Notes: generated from the sequence alone by a model not told the origin. Shown: positions 24,441 through 37,360, counted from the first letter of the stretch. The stretch: DNA of 64,000 nt from Lentisphaerae bacterium ADurb.Bin082 (GCA_002070945.1 MWEG01000104.1:1-64000), one strand, 5' to 3'. A program made the numbers and translations.

Positions 24441-25772
24441 ATGGAGAGTGAGTGGTCACGTCTGCGGATCGACCAAGTTGCTGAGAAAGTTGCGATGGGG
24501 CCATTTGGGTCTTCGATCAAGGTCTCCACGTTTGTTCCAATCGGTGTGCCCGTGATAAGCGGGCAGCACTTGCATGGAACCCGACTTGAGGATTCAAAAT
24601 ATAACTTCATTACGCCCGAACACGCAGAAAAGCTAAAGAATGCGAATGTGTATCGCGGAGATGTTATTTTCACCCATGCAGGGAACATTGGGCAGGTTGC
24701 CTACATACCACCATGCTCTAAATATGACAGATACGTGATTTCGCAGCGTCAGTTTTTCATGCGCTGCAACAAGACTCTTATCAAGCCGAGTTTTGTGACC
24801 TACTATTTCAAGACGCATGAAGGCCAACACAAATTACTGGCCAATAGTTCCCCATCTGGCGTGCCTTCTATTGCTCAGCCGGTGACGTACCTGCGCTCCA
24901 TTGAAATACCTGTACCACCATTACTTGTGCAGGAAGCCATAGCCTGCATTCTCGGTGCGTTCGATGACAAGATTGAATTGAACCGACGGATGAACCGTAC
25001 GCTGGAGGAGATGGCGCAGGCGATCTTCAAAAGCTGGTTCGTGGACTTTGATCCGGTCCGCGCCAAGGCCGATGGCCGCGATACCGGCCTCCCTTCCGAA
25101 ATCGCAGACCTTTTCCCTGACGGCTTTGAAGAATCCGAGATGGGCGAGATTCCAAAGGGGTGGAGCTCCACTTCATTTACAGATAGTATTGAAGTAATTG
25201 GCGGCGGTACGCCGAAGAGATCAAGTTCTGAGTACTGGGGTGGCTCCATCCCATGGTTTTCGGTTGTTGATACACCGGCGGACGGGGAAGTTTTTGCCAT
25301 TTCCACAAAACAAACGGTGACGCAATTGGGTATTGACAATTCGTCAGCTCGGATACTCCCAGTTGGCACAACGATTATTTCGGCTCGTGGCACAGTTGGC
25401 AACCTTGCACTGGTGGGTGTGCCGATGGCAATGAATCAGTCGTGCTATGGCCTGCGGGATCAGCGTAATCTAAAGGGGTATTTCCTTTATTTTGCTACAG
25501 AGGCAGTGGTTGACACGCTACGTCAAAGAGGCCACGGCTCGGTATTCAATACGATTACACGTGATACACTCCATAGCTTGCGCGTGGCGTCCCCGCCAGA
25601 TGAAGTTGCGTCTGCATTTGAGCGTGTTGTCCAAAGCTTGATGTTACGGCTCTTGGTAAGTCAGCAGGAATCCCGCACCCTTGCCGCTCTCCGCGACTCT
25701 TTGTTGCCGAAGTTGATTTCCGGCGAGTTGCGGGTTCCGGATGCGGAGCGGATTGCGGAGAGGGTGGTGTGA
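24441..25772 (+). CDS. hsdS: Type I restriction-modification specificity subunit HsdS
   Basis: HsdS recognises the bipartite DNA target for both methylation and restriction. The 443-aa protein has two target-recognition domains (about residues 1-160 and 225-380), each followed by the conserved long helix region: PPLLVQEAIACILGAFDDKI (about 158-177) and ASAFERVVQSLMLRLLVSQQ (about 390-410). The spacer after the first contains FKSWFVDFDPVRAK, typical of one HsdS subgroup. It ends with LPKLISGELRVPDAE. AAGGA precedes the ATG at 24441. The target site cannot be deduced from sequence. Confidence 0.95.
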   Translation: MESEWSRLRIDQVAEKVAMGPFGSSIKVSTFVPIGVPVISGQHLHGTRLEDSKYNFITPEHAEKLKNANVYRGDVIFTHAGNIGQVAYIPPCSKYDRYVISQRQFFMRCNKTLIKPSFVTYYFKTHEGQHKLLANSSPSGVPSIAQPVTYLRSIEIPVPPLLVQEAIACILGAFDDKIELNRRMNRTLEEMAQAIFKSWFVDFDPVRAKADGRDTGLPSEIADLFPDGFEESEMGEIPKGWSSTSFTDSIEVIGGGTPKRSSSEYWGGSIPWFSVVDTPADGEVFAISTKQTVTQLGIDNSSARILPVGTTIISARGTVGNLALVGVPMAMNQSCYGLRDQRNLKGYFLYFATEAVVDTLRQRGHGSVFNTITRDTLHSLRVASPPDEVASAFERVVQSLMLRLLVSQQESRTLAALRDSLLPKLISGELRVPDAERIAERVV

Positions 25773-25799
25773 TGGTCAAGACGCTGAGGAAACATTGCT

Positions 25800-25970
25800 A
25801 TGTCTGACATGAATTTAACCCAGTCCGAAGCCGATGCGTTGATTGCGATAGAGAAGCATCGGGTTTCCGATGAGCGGAGTTATTTCCCGATGAGCGGCGA
25901 GTCATTGAGCCTGCCTCTGCAGTTTATGATTGCGGTAATTCCGGGATTATGTGCGGAATCTAGTGATTGA
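25800..25970 (+). pseudogene. Truncated small ORF (DUF6978-like N-terminus)
   Basis: A 56-codon frame begins [20 protein letters not shown] and continues [20 protein letters not shown]. This resembles the N-terminus of the DUF6978 proteins that accompany type I restriction loci, from memory of the family. After about residue 40 the similarity stops and the frame ends at TGA just before a dispersed repeat. It lies between hsdS and hsdR, where an intact accessory gene would sit. It is too short for automatic gene calling, and the assignment is moderate. Confidence 0.55.
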
Positions 25971-26329
25971 AATTATAGTTTCCAGAGGTAATTTTTTGTT
26001 AATGTGCGAAGTTTTGTGATGAATGCTTGTAGATTTTCAGGCTGATGTATGTGAGATTGGTTCCATCTGCTGGCCATGACTCCTGCGCGTACTGTCAAAT
26101 ACCGCTTCAGCAACTACATGTTGCTGATTCATAGTGAGCTGCTTAACAAGCATTTGTGCATGCAGTTTGCGCCGTAGGCGCAAATGCTTGTGAAAATGAT
26201 TTTAAGCAGTCCTTGGTAAAAATCCTTAAATGAAAATTCTATGTCAGTTTGCTGCTTTTGCAGATGCGATCGCCCGCGAGCCATTCATGCGTCGCTTCTG
26301 GGCGAATGGGCTATGGGAGAAGTATTGAC
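25971..26329. other. Gap between the truncated ORF and hsdR, mostly dispersed repeat
   Basis: No gene is seen. The composite repeat (25990-26181, reverse orientation) fills most of it. The rest leads to GGGAGAAGTATTGAC before the hsdR start. An upstream in-frame ATG for hsdR at 26249 looks non-coding. Confidence 0.65.
25990..26181 (-). repeat. Composite dispersed repeat, copy 2 (reverse)
   Basis: On the minus strand it reads GCGCCTACGGCGC (26181-26169), then CTCACTATGAA.., TATTTGACAG.., CAAGCATTCATCAC and AAAACTTCGCACATTAAC, the same order and spacing as 9972-10157. The CCCAGG palindrome of copy 1 is not present. It directly follows the truncated small ORF. Confidence 0.82.
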
Positions 26330-29473
<3,144 letters not shown>

Positions 29474-29524
29474 AAAAGGCTGGTAATTTACATTCAGAGC
29501 CGTTTGTCTAAACCTGGAGACGCG

Positions 29525-30745
29525 ATGACTTCCGTTGCAAAAGATTTTGAGCCTTTGGTTCGTTTTGATTGTTTGGAGCAGGAGATTTGCTCCTTTGGGA
29601 AGCCCGAGTGGGAGTCTGCGCTCCATGCGCTTGTCGCTTTGCATCGGGCGAGCATTTTACCGGCCATGCATGGCATGCCTTATGAATGTGAGCATCTCGG
29701 CCCCGGCTATTATTACGGCCCTGCCTTTGGTCACTGGGACGTAGTCCATACTATCCTGGACAGCGTGGATGTAGAGCCAGAACACGCAAAGCGCCAGATT
29801 TTGAATGATCTTTACTGGATGCAGGAAGATGGTTTTTTAGCCGGGGTGATGTATTTTCGCAAAGACGGCACTTATTCTCATCAAAAGGATACGACTCATC
29901 CACCGCTCTGGCCGTTTGCAGTGGAAGAGTATTGCCGGGTGACTGGAAATGATGAGTTGAAACAGCACGCTCTTCCGTATCTGGCGCGTCAGATTGGCTG
30001 GTATGAGCGGCATCGTCAACTTCCTGAAGGCGGCTTTTTCTATACGGATGTGACCGGGAATCGCAAGAATGAATGCGGCTCCGATGACAGTATCCGCTTT
30101 ACGCCGCCTCCTGGGCTGGTCGCCTGTGTGGATGCATGTTCGCATGTCTATGCGCTGTATGCTTTTGCAGCGCAATGGGGCGGCACCAAAGAATATGCGG
30201 CAAAGGCAGAGACCTTGAAACAGCTGATCCAGGAAAAACTTTTTTCAGAGCGCACTGGCTTTTTCCATGATGCTGGGTCGAATTTTCGTTATACTTTTGA
30301 CGGTTTTTGGCCGCTGGTATGCGGCGCGGCCTCTCTGGAGCAGGCCGAGCGGGTTGTGCGCGAGTGGCTGCTTGCGCCGGAACGATTTTTCACGGCGCAT
30401 CCTATTCCCTCGGTTGCGCTGTGTGATCCTGGCTTTGAACTTCGCATGTGGCGCGGGCCGTCCTGGAACAGCATGACTATGTGGATTCTGCTCGGCTGCA
30501 TGCGCTATCAGCAGTATGAAGCCGTTCGGCAGGTCGCGCAGCGGGTGTTGGACGCCACAGCCGAGCAGTTCCGCCGTACTGGTAAATTGTGGGAGTTCTA
30601 CCATCCGGACCTGGGTGAGCAAAGTGCGCTTACCCGCAAGCCTTACAATAAGGAAGCCAATATGCCGTGTTCCGATTATCTTGGGCATAATCCGCTTTTT
30701 GCAATTGCCCGAATGTGGAAAAAAGCCGGAGAAGAAATGGCTTGA
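29525..30745 (+). CDS. GH63/MGH1-like glycoside hydrolase, cytoplasmic
   Basis: This is an (alpha/alpha)6-barrel glycosidase related to GH63 glucosidases and the MGH1-like mannosylglycerate-type hydrolases. Features seen are YYYGPAFGHWDVVHTILDSV near residue 65, the TTHPPLWPFAVEEY strand near 123, and RGPSWNSMTMWIL near 312, which is typical of GH37/GH63 barrels. No signal peptide is present. The start MTSVAKDFEP at 29525 follows GGAGACGCG. It precedes the secreted glycosidase at 30933, separated by a GTCCAC array. A role in breaking down imported oligosaccharides is inferred. Confidence 0.8.
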   Translation: MTSVAKDFEPLVRFDCLEQEICSFGKPEWESALHALVALHRASILPAMHGMPYECEHLGPGYYYGPAFGHWDVVHTILDSVDVEPEHAKRQILNDLYWMQEDGFLAGVMYFRKDGTYSHQKDTTHPPLWPFAVEEYCRVTGNDELKQHALPYLARQIGWYERHRQLPEGGFFYTDVTGNRKNECGSDDSIRFTPPPGLVACVDACSHVYALYAFAAQWGGTKEYAAKAETLKQLIQEKLFSERTGFFHDAGSNFRYTFDGFWPLVCGAASLEQAERVVREWLLAPERFFTAHPIPSVALCDPGFELRMWRGPSWNSMTMWILLGCMRYQQYEAVRQVAQRVLDATAEQFRRTGKLWEFYHPDLGEQSALTRKPYNKEANMPCSDYLGHNPLFAIARMWKKAGEEMA

Positions 30746-30790
30746 GGCAACGCCGTATGTGGTCCAAGCCCCCCTCGCCCTTCGCTCGCA

Positions 30791-30914
30791 GTCCAAGTCC
30801 ACTAAAGTCCACTTCCGTCCACGTCCACTGCCACTTCCGTCCACTAACGTCCACAGTCCATCGTCTACTATTGTCCATTAAAGTCCACTTCCGTCCATTG
30901 TCCACTGTCCACTA
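30791..30914 (+). repeat. GTCCAC array 3
   Basis: At least a dozen GTCCAC/GTCCAT units fill the 187-base gap and end 8 bases before the GGAG ribosome site of the next gene. The upstream flank has CTTCGCTC, as in arrays at 20458 and 33884. The usual CTAAAGCGCCTTGCC end is replaced by CTAATAACTACGG. Confidence 0.87.
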
Positions 30915-30932
30915 ATAACTACGGAGATGCAG

Positions 30933-33791
30933 ATGAGATTCTTTTCGACGCTCATGATGCTGATTGCCTCTGTCACGCTGGCTCAGAACATCGTAACGAA
31001 TCCAGACATGAAACAGCTGAATGCCCAGGGAAAACCTGTGGGCTGGAATCAGTTTCAAAAGGGGAATCTTCGGATACCTGGCGATGACGGCGCCGACTTC
31101 ACGTTGTTTCAGCCTGATGACAAGGACGCGACCATCACCTCCAACATAAACCCCGAACCCAATGTCCCGTATACTTTTTCTTTCCAAGCCAAGAGTACTG
31201 AAGGCAGCTTGATGAACTGCTATTTCGAGTGGTTCAAGAACGTCAACGGCAAGCGGGTTTACGGCGGTGGCGCATCGGTGAAAAAACGCACTGCGCCGAC
31301 GGAATGGACGGCCTACACAGTGCCGTTCATGCTGCCTGATGACTTCCATTATGGCTATTTGGCAATGCGTTCACTCAATGGCAAGGCATTGTCCATTAAA
31401 GGGATAGAGGTTAAAAAGGCGACTACTCAAAAGGACGAGGGCACAGGCGGCTTGTGGAACCTGGATGCATTGAAGGAGCGTTTTTCCGCGAAAGGAGTCG
31501 TTGTCCGCAACGATCAGCCGGCAACTCTGTATTTGATTCCTGTAGAGTCTGGCAAGAGCTATAGTTTCTCGTATGATGCTTGCGGCAATGGTCCTATTGA
31601 CCCAGCGTATCCATTCCATGAGATCAAGATCAAGTTTATTCCTTCCATGCAGGGAGGCATCTCGGCGAACGATGTGTCGAATACACCCCAGCGGAAATTC
31701 CATAAATTCAAGGTTCCAGAGGGTCGCAAGATCATGCATCTGTCTGTGGAATTTGGCGTCAACACCCGCAGCAGCCAGGCTGAAGTGCTGTTCAGCAATA
31801 TGAAGCTGGAAGAGATTATACCAGACCCGCGAGATGACTGGCGCTTTGAAATGGTGAAACCCTTCTACCGGGACGTTATTTTTGAATCCCAGGCGCTGGA
31901 GGCGATGGAATGCCAACTGCTGACCGACGGAAGCGCGGCATCCTGTGAAGTTGAGTTCAATGGCGGACAATTCCGCCAGCCGGTGAACGGCGAGCGCGAT
32001 GTCAGGATTACTATACCCATCAAGGACTTGAAGAACGGGACATATCCGATGACTTGCAAGGTCTGTGATCAAGACGGCAAAGTGCTGAAGTCGTTCTCTA
32101 AGAAAATTCTGAAGGTGCCGCCAGCGCCGGTTGAAGTTATTTGCAAAGAAGACCGCTATATGTACGTCAACGGAGAGCCGTTTTTTCCGAATATGATGAA
32201 CATGCGAAATTGGTCAGAGGATTATGTGTATTATGCTGCCCGTCATGGTGTTAATCTGTCCATTACGCGCCCCGGGGCGACCGAGGAAGAGACGCTGAAA
32301 AGGCTGGATTTGGCGGAAAAATACGGCATGAAGGTCGTCCTCAATGGAGGCTGGGCAGACGGCAACGCCGTTTCCTACGACACCTTCCGAAAGAAATTGG
32401 AAGAGATGTTCACGCCAGCGGTTCGCCGACATCCTGCATTTTTGTTTTATTTTATGATTGACGAGCCTTTCTGGGGTGGAAAACCTTTCGAGCCTCTTCA
32501 GAAAACATACGAGATATACCGTGAGTTTGATCCGTATCACCCGGTCTGGATCAATGCGGCTCCGCGTGGAGAAATCACCGATTTGCGGCCATACGCTGAT
32601 GCCAGCGACGTGTATGGATGCGATATTTACCCGGTCCCGGCGCCGAATTCACATTCCGGGCTGGAGGACAAGATGATGACCAGCGTCGGAAAATATACCG
32701 AGCGCATGAATGAGGTAACACGTTGGAGGAAGCCAATTTTGATGATCTTGCAGGGTTTTGGCTGGGGAGAAAATCCCGAATGCGGGCCATTGGGGAGGGC
32801 TAAATCCCATCCAAACCAGGAAGAGATGCGTTTCATGCTTTTTGACACCATGGTCAGCGGCGCGACCGGCGTGGAGCAGTGGGGTACCAATCATGTAAAA
32901 GATGCAGACTTCCTGGAATTGGTCTTGGACACCTGCGAAGACTTGCATGCGTTCTCTGGGTTATTCCTGCATGGCAAGCCATTGCCGAATGCAGTCACAT
33001 CCAATGCGTCGCTGCGTGCATCAGTCTGGGAGTATCAGGGCAATTTGACCTACTTCATTATGAATGTGACGGATAAGGACGCTGAAGGCGTGGTGGATGT
33101 GGCTGACAAGCCGCTGATTGACCATATAAGCTGGGGCGGCACGCTTAAGAATACCGCGGCAGGCAAGATGACCGTTGCGTTGAAGCCGTATGCCTTTATG
33201 GTTTATGGCACTGCGCCGCTGCCGCCGCCATGGCGACCGCTGATCGAGAAAAATGCAGAATTCGAAGCCCTTGGCAGTCCTATTCCCGGAGCGATTCAAA
33301 AGACCTTGGAACCCTATAAGGGCAAGAAAAACTTTACGACGATGGCTAACTGGGTCTGGCAGGGCCAGGAAGCTCTCATGAATGGAAATGTCTGCTATGT
33401 CGCCAAAAAGTTCAATGTGGCTGCTGGGGAAAAAGTCCAGCTGAAGCTGGCTGTAGATGATTTGTCGACGGTGTTCGTGAACGGAAAGCAAATTGGGGAG
33501 ACGAAGGGCTGGAGCGAGTTGTTTATATTTGACTTGACCGACAAAGTGAAAACTGGCGAAAACTTGCTGATGATTCGTGCCGCTGACGCAGGCGGCTTGC
33601 CTTGCGGCGTGTTGGCTGAACTGCATGTCGGAAAGACGATTATGCTCTCTGACAGCACTTGGCTGGGAATGCCGGTGAAAGGAATCCAAGCTCCAGTTCC
33701 CGCGACCTTGGAAGGCTTTAAGCCTGTCACAATAATCCAGGCATACGGTGGCGGCGCTTGGAGAAATAACGTCATGACAACGGAAAAATGA
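30933..33791 (+). CDS. Large secreted glycoside hydrolase (clan A-like), paralogue 1
   Basis: This 952-aa exported enzyme has a signal peptide (MRFFSTLMMLIASVTLA). Two carbohydrate-binding-like beta-sandwich regions follow (about residues 20-170 and 180-300), then a TIM barrel (about 410-680). The candidate acid/base is the glutamate of FYFMIDEPFWGG, placed as in GH5/GH42-type clan A enzymes. A C-terminal region holds two beta domains, the last with LKLAVDDLSTVFVNGKQIGE, a galactose-binding-like motif. The ATG at 30933 has GGAG six bases before it. Its closest relative in the window is the gene at 38355. The substrate is unknown. Confidence 0.82.
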   Translation: MRFFSTLMMLIASVTLAQNIVTNPDMKQLNAQGKPVGWNQFQKGNLRIPGDDGADFTLFQPDDKDATITSNINPEPNVPYTFSFQAKSTEGSLMNCYFEWFKNVNGKRVYGGGASVKKRTAPTEWTAYTVPFMLPDDFHYGYLAMRSLNGKALSIKGIEVKKATTQKDEGTGGLWNLDALKERFSAKGVVVRNDQPATLYLIPVESGKSYSFSYDACGNGPIDPAYPFHEIKIKFIPSMQGGISANDVSNTPQRKFHKFKVPEGRKIMHLSVEFGVNTRSSQAEVLFSNMKLEEIIPDPRDDWRFEMVKPFYRDVIFESQALEAMECQLLTDGSAASCEVEFNGGQFRQPVNGERDVRITIPIKDLKNGTYPMTCKVCDQDGKVLKSFSKKILKVPPAPVEVICKEDRYMYVNGEPFFPNMMNMRNWSEDYVYYAARHGVNLSITRPGATEEETLKRLDLAEKYGMKVVLNGGWADGNAVSYDTFRKKLEEMFTPAVRRHPAFLFYFMIDEPFWGGKPFEPLQKTYEIYREFDPYHPVWINAAPRGEITDLRPYADASDVYGCDIYPVPAPNSHSGLEDKMMTSVGKYTERMNEVTRWRKPILMILQGFGWGENPECGPLGRAKSHPNQEEMRFMLFDTMVSGATGVEQWGTNHVKDADFLELVLDTCEDLHAFSGLFLHGKPLPNAVTSNASLRASVWEYQGNLTYFIMNVTDKDAEGVVDVADKPLIDHISWGGTLKNTAAGKMTVALKPYAFMVYGTAPLPPPWRPLIEKNAEFEALGSPIPGAIQKTLEPYKGKKNFTTMANWVWQGQEALMNGNVCYVAKKFNVAAGEKVQLKLAVDDLSTVFVNGKQIGETKGWSELFIFDLTDKVKTGENLLMIRAADAGGLPCGVLAELHVGKTIMLSDSTWLGMPVKGIQAPVPATLEGFKPVTIIQAYGGGAWRNNVMTTEK

Positions 33792-34193
33792 AAATCGTGG
33801 CAGAGTCGGCTGCCGTATGTATTTCAAGCTTTAGCTTGCTGCATGTATATGTAAGTCCAGGCATCACCGTATCTTCGCTCTAAAGTCCACTTCTGTTCAC
33901 GTCCGCTGCCCACTTCCGTCCATTAAAGTCCACTTCTGTCCATTGTCCATGATCCACTAAAGCGCCTTGCCTGCGGCATGTTGCGCTGCAACTTGCAGGA
34001 ACGCTAAGTGTCAATAGGTAAACAGACGGGGGGGCACGGAAAGCCTCGCTTCTGAATCTCTTTGTCTTGGCAGGTTTAGGTGCCTCAATAAGCGCAAGGA
34101 TTCAGATGCGTTATTCGATTGGTTGCGAGTTGACCTAACTTAAGGTTTATGAGCAACATGCACACTTATCATCAACATAAGGACACTGCCTAA
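33792..34193. other. Gene-free stretch with GTCCAC array 4
   Basis: The repeat array at 33884-33971 occupies the left half. The right half (33972-34193) shows no hairpin, riboswitch or reading frame that I recognise before the next start codon. Confidence 0.6.
33884..33971 (+). repeat. GTCCAC array 4
   Basis: Flanked left by GCCGTATGT (near 33812) and CTTCGCTC, and right by CTAAAGCGCCTTGCC, the same flanks as array 2. Units are partly mutated (GTTCAC, GTCCGC). Confidence 0.83.
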
Positions 34194-35231
34194 ATGAAAA
34201 AAGTTGATATCAATTTGATCAGAATTCTTGATCGGGTTCAGGAAGGTCATGCATTGTCTAAGGCCGATGCTATTGCGTTGCTTAACTTCGCGCCCACCTC
34301 GGTGGAAGCAGGTGTCATGCGCGGCGTGGCAGATGCTTTGGCGCGCCAGCGCTTTGGCAACGAAGCCATCATTTTCGGCCAGGTGGGCGTTGAGATTGCC
34401 GCCTGCCCGGCTAAGTGCAAGTTCTGCAGCTTCGGCGAAGGGCATACGCAGTTCAAGCCCAGCAAAATGACCCCGGAAGAGATTATGGACGCAGCAGACA
34501 GGTTCACCAGTTCGGGCGATTTGTACGCATTTCTCCTGATGACTATGCACACCTTTGATTTTGACGCGCTCCTGGATATTGTGCAGCGCGTTCGGACTCG
34601 TGTGCCAAAGCGTCAGCAAATCGTCGTCAATATCGGAGACATTGACCGGGCGCAGACCGAAGCATTGCGACAGGTCGGCGTGAACGGCGCCTACCATGTT
34701 TGTCGGCTGCGTGAAGGCACAGACACTACGCTTGCGCCAGAAGACAGAAAGCGCACGATTCGTGCGATCAAGGAAGCTGGGCTCGACTGGTACAATTGCT
34801 GCGAACCGATCGGGCCTGAGCATACGGCGCAGGAATTGGTGGATCAGATTTTCCTCGGCATGGAGTATGGCTGTTTTCAGCACGCGGCCATGCGTCGGGT
34901 CTGGATGCCAAGCAGTCCGTTGGCGAACTATGGTCAGATCACCGAGTTGCGCCTGGCGCAGGTGACTGCGGTGGTGGCCCTGGCCAGCCTCGGCTGTCCT
35001 GACACGATGAGTGTCGGTGTGCATGAGCCAAATCTGATCGGGCTGACCTCTGGAGCTAATGTGGTGTACGCTGAAACTGGCGCGAATCCGAGAGATACCG
35101 AAGAAGAAACAAGCACACACCGGGGACGCGATATCCGAGCCTGCAAGACGATGCTTTACGAAGCAGGGTTCGAACACCTCCTTGTTGCGCCGAAGGAGCG
35201 GCGCCCGCTGGGAAATGCGTATCGAGAGTGA
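34194..35231 (+). CDS. Radical SAM protein, biotin-synthase-like
   Basis: This 345-aa radical SAM enzyme resembles BioB/HydE-type proteins. The iron-sulfur motif CPAKCKFC gives cysteines at 71, 75 and 78 (CX3CX2C). The chain continues as a TIM barrel, with AYHVCRLREGTDT in the place where BioB has YNHNLDTS, so true biotin synthase activity is doubtful. The C-terminal part (LASLGCPDTMSVGVHEPNLI) matches the BATS-like end. The start at 34194 has a weak ribosome site. No biotin genes are nearby, and the stop codon is followed at once by a microsatellite element. The substrate is unknown. Confidence 0.8.
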   Translation: MKKVDINLIRILDRVQEGHALSKADAIALLNFAPTSVEAGVMRGVADALARQRFGNEAIIFGQVGVEIAACPAKCKFCSFGEGHTQFKPSKMTPEEIMDAADRFTSSGDLYAFLLMTMHTFDFDALLDIVQRVRTRVPKRQQIVVNIGDIDRAQTEALRQVGVNGAYHVCRLREGTDTTLAPEDRKRTIRAIKEAGLDWYNCCEPIGPEHTAQELVDQIFLGMEYGCFQHAAMRRVWMPSSPLANYGQITELRLAQVTAVVALASLGCPDTMSVGVHEPNLIGLTSGANVVYAETGANPRDTEEETSTHRGRDIRACKTMLYEAGFEHLLVAPKERRPLGNAYRE

Positions 35232-35234
35232 CTT

Positions 35235-35333
35235 GGGCGAGGGGCTGAATGCTGAATGCTGAATGCTGAATGCTGAGGCGCATTTGTCATTCATAATTCA
35301 TAATTCATAATTCATAATTCGTTAGGGGTGAGG
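35235..35333 (+). repeat. Paired microsatellite element, copy 1
   Basis: GGCGAGGGGC, then five TGAATGC-type heptamers, then TGAGGCGCATTT, then TTCATAA-type octamers (ATTCATAA repeated four times), then GTTAGGGGTGAGG. The two tracts are partly complementary (TGAATG with CATTCA). It starts 3 bases after the stop codon of the radical SAM gene. Confidence 0.9.
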
Positions 35334-35354
35334 TGAATACATGCGGTAGCCCCC

Positions 35355-35378
35355 GTCCACAACGTCCACAACGTCCAC
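35355..35378 (+). repeat. Short GTCCACAAC array
   Basis: Three GTCCAC units at a 9-base period follow the microsatellite element by about 20 bases. The same short array follows a TTAGGGGCGAG remnant at 52748. Confidence 0.8.
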
Positions 35379-35469
35379 CATGAGCATCCCGCAGGGCGTG
35401 ACATACGGCGCTACAAACGGTTATACCGCATTTCGCACATATAAACCATTATTTTGAAAGCACCAAGCC

Positions 35470-37213
35470 ATGAAACTGAATTCACTTATCGCCGCCGGTC
35501 TCCTCGCCGCTACCGTATTCACCGTCACCTCCTGCCGTACTTGCCGCCAAACGGAGTGCGTTCAAACGGAAGCGCCCCGCTGCATCCATGTCAAAGACAA
35601 GAAACTCATTCATTTCGGCTGGGTCGCGCCGAGCACCATCGAACATTTCAACGACAGCACCATTGAGCAGCTTAATGAGGGACCTTTTGACGGTCTTGGA
35701 ATCATCCCTTCTCTCAAACTCAACCGGAATGGCGAAGTCATCAGCTACTATCTCCCGCGCGCAGTTGGCGCACCCCAGATTCTTACGGAAGAAGACCTGA
35801 AAGACTGGGTTCCCGCTATCAAACGCCTGCAACAGACACGCCTCAAGCATAACTTCATCCGCTCAAATTCCTCACTGTTCACTGGCAATTGGTTTGACGA
35901 TGAAGGCTGGAAGCGCACTCTCAACAACTACGGTATGCTGGCATGGCTGGCCAAGCAGTCTGATTGCGAAGGCCTTTGCATTGACATTGAGGCCTACGAG
36001 TACACTGGCCGCCCATTTCAGTTTAAGCCTGAACTCGGCTACACCTACGAGGAGACCGCCGCCAAAGTCCGTCAGCGCGGCAAGGAATGGATCGAAGAAC
36101 TCAACCGTCAGTTCCCGGGCCTCACCCTTTTCACGTTTTTCTGGACCAGCCAGTGCGACGATGAACAGAAGATTTTTGCTCGCGACGCCAAGGATTTCGG
36201 CACTACCGGCCTCCAAATCCCCTTTTTCAACGGTGTTTATGACGGTGCGCCCGACAACATGAAAATCGTGGACGGCAACGAACACAACGGCTACCACGCT
36301 GCTGGCATCAATGACTATAACCGCATCACCGCTAACTTCTATCGTTTCGGCAAAGGCTGGATTGATCCTATTCACCACGAAAAGTTCAACCGCATCACCT
36401 CAATGGGCGTCGCCCTGTACCTGGACAGCTATGTTCCCAGGGAAAAGCCAGGAGCCTATAACTTGTTCGCCCGTACGGACAACCCTACGCAGTTCCTCTA
36501 CGAAAATCTCTCCCATGCCCTCTCATTCTCTGATGAGTACGTCTGGATGTGGTGCGAAAAAGGCGTGTTCTGGCCCTCCATCAACGGCACAAAGACATTC
36601 AAAGCCTGGGATGACCTTCTCCCCAGCACGAATCTGGTCATTGAAGCGGCGAAAAATCCATTTGCCACTACGCTTAAATATGCTGACAAGACTAATGTTT
36701 TGCGCAACGGCGAATTGAACGCCGGGGAGAGCGGCGCTGCCTGGGGGCCAAACCAGGAAAAATGCGGCATTACATCCTGGTCTTCCTGGCAGAGCAGCCA
36801 TTCGCCAACCGGCATCATCAAACCCGCGGACGGCGCGGTTCGCATGATCGGCGTCACCGATGGCTGCATTGCGCAGAGCATCCTCAACATCAAGGAAGGC
36901 GAACAGTTCGTCGTCACTGCCAAGGCGAAGAGTGAAAGCTCTATTTCTCAGCCTAACCTCACCTATTTCTTCCGTGATTCCAAAGGCACAGGTCTTTGGG
37001 CGCTCCAGCGTTCCCATCCATTCACCGAAGAGATCAAGGACGGCTGGAAGCGCTCCACTGTCATTGTCACGGTTCCCTCTGGACTTGACGTTAAATCGCT
37101 TTGCATAAGTGTCGGCTGCAAGGGTGCGCCGCTGCCAGAGGGGAAAGAAGACAAGGGTGTCCTCTTTGATGATGTAGGAGCCTATCGCGTCGCCTATCCA
37201 TGGATCAAGAAAT

Positions 37214-37215
<2 letters not shown>
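35470..37215 (+). CDS. Secreted lipoprotein, glycosidase-like
   Basis: The 581-aa protein has a lipoprotein-type signal (LIAAGLLAATVFTVTSC, lipid cysteine at residue 22). The middle (about 85-400) looks like a TIM barrel acting on glycans: CEGLCIDIEAYEYTG, LTLFTFFWTSQ and MGVALYLDSYVP lie at strand ends. The last ~160 residues form a carbohydrate-binding-like beta domain (VLRNGELNAGESGAAWG ... LFDDVGAYRV). Residues 55-70 contain a tandem STIEHFND STIEQLNE, an in-frame 24-base duplication. The stop codon abuts the second microsatellite element. I do not recognise a numbered GH family. Confidence 0.7.
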
Positions 37216-37322
<107 letters not shown>

Positions 37323-37360
37323 AGTGCGAAGGCACGGGGCGGCCCTGTCAGATAATAATT

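Noticed and set aside
30791..30914. GTCCAC arrays as CRISPR
   Set aside because: Units are 6-7 bases with no unique spacers.
34194..35231. Calling this gene bioB
   Set aside because: It has the radical SAM cysteines but not the YNHNLDTS string of biotin synthase, and no biotin genes are near.
35635..35682. In-frame 24-base duplication (STIEHFND/STIEQLNE) as a mobile repeat
   Set aside because: Only two imperfect units with third-position differences; compatible with ordinary duplication in a linker.
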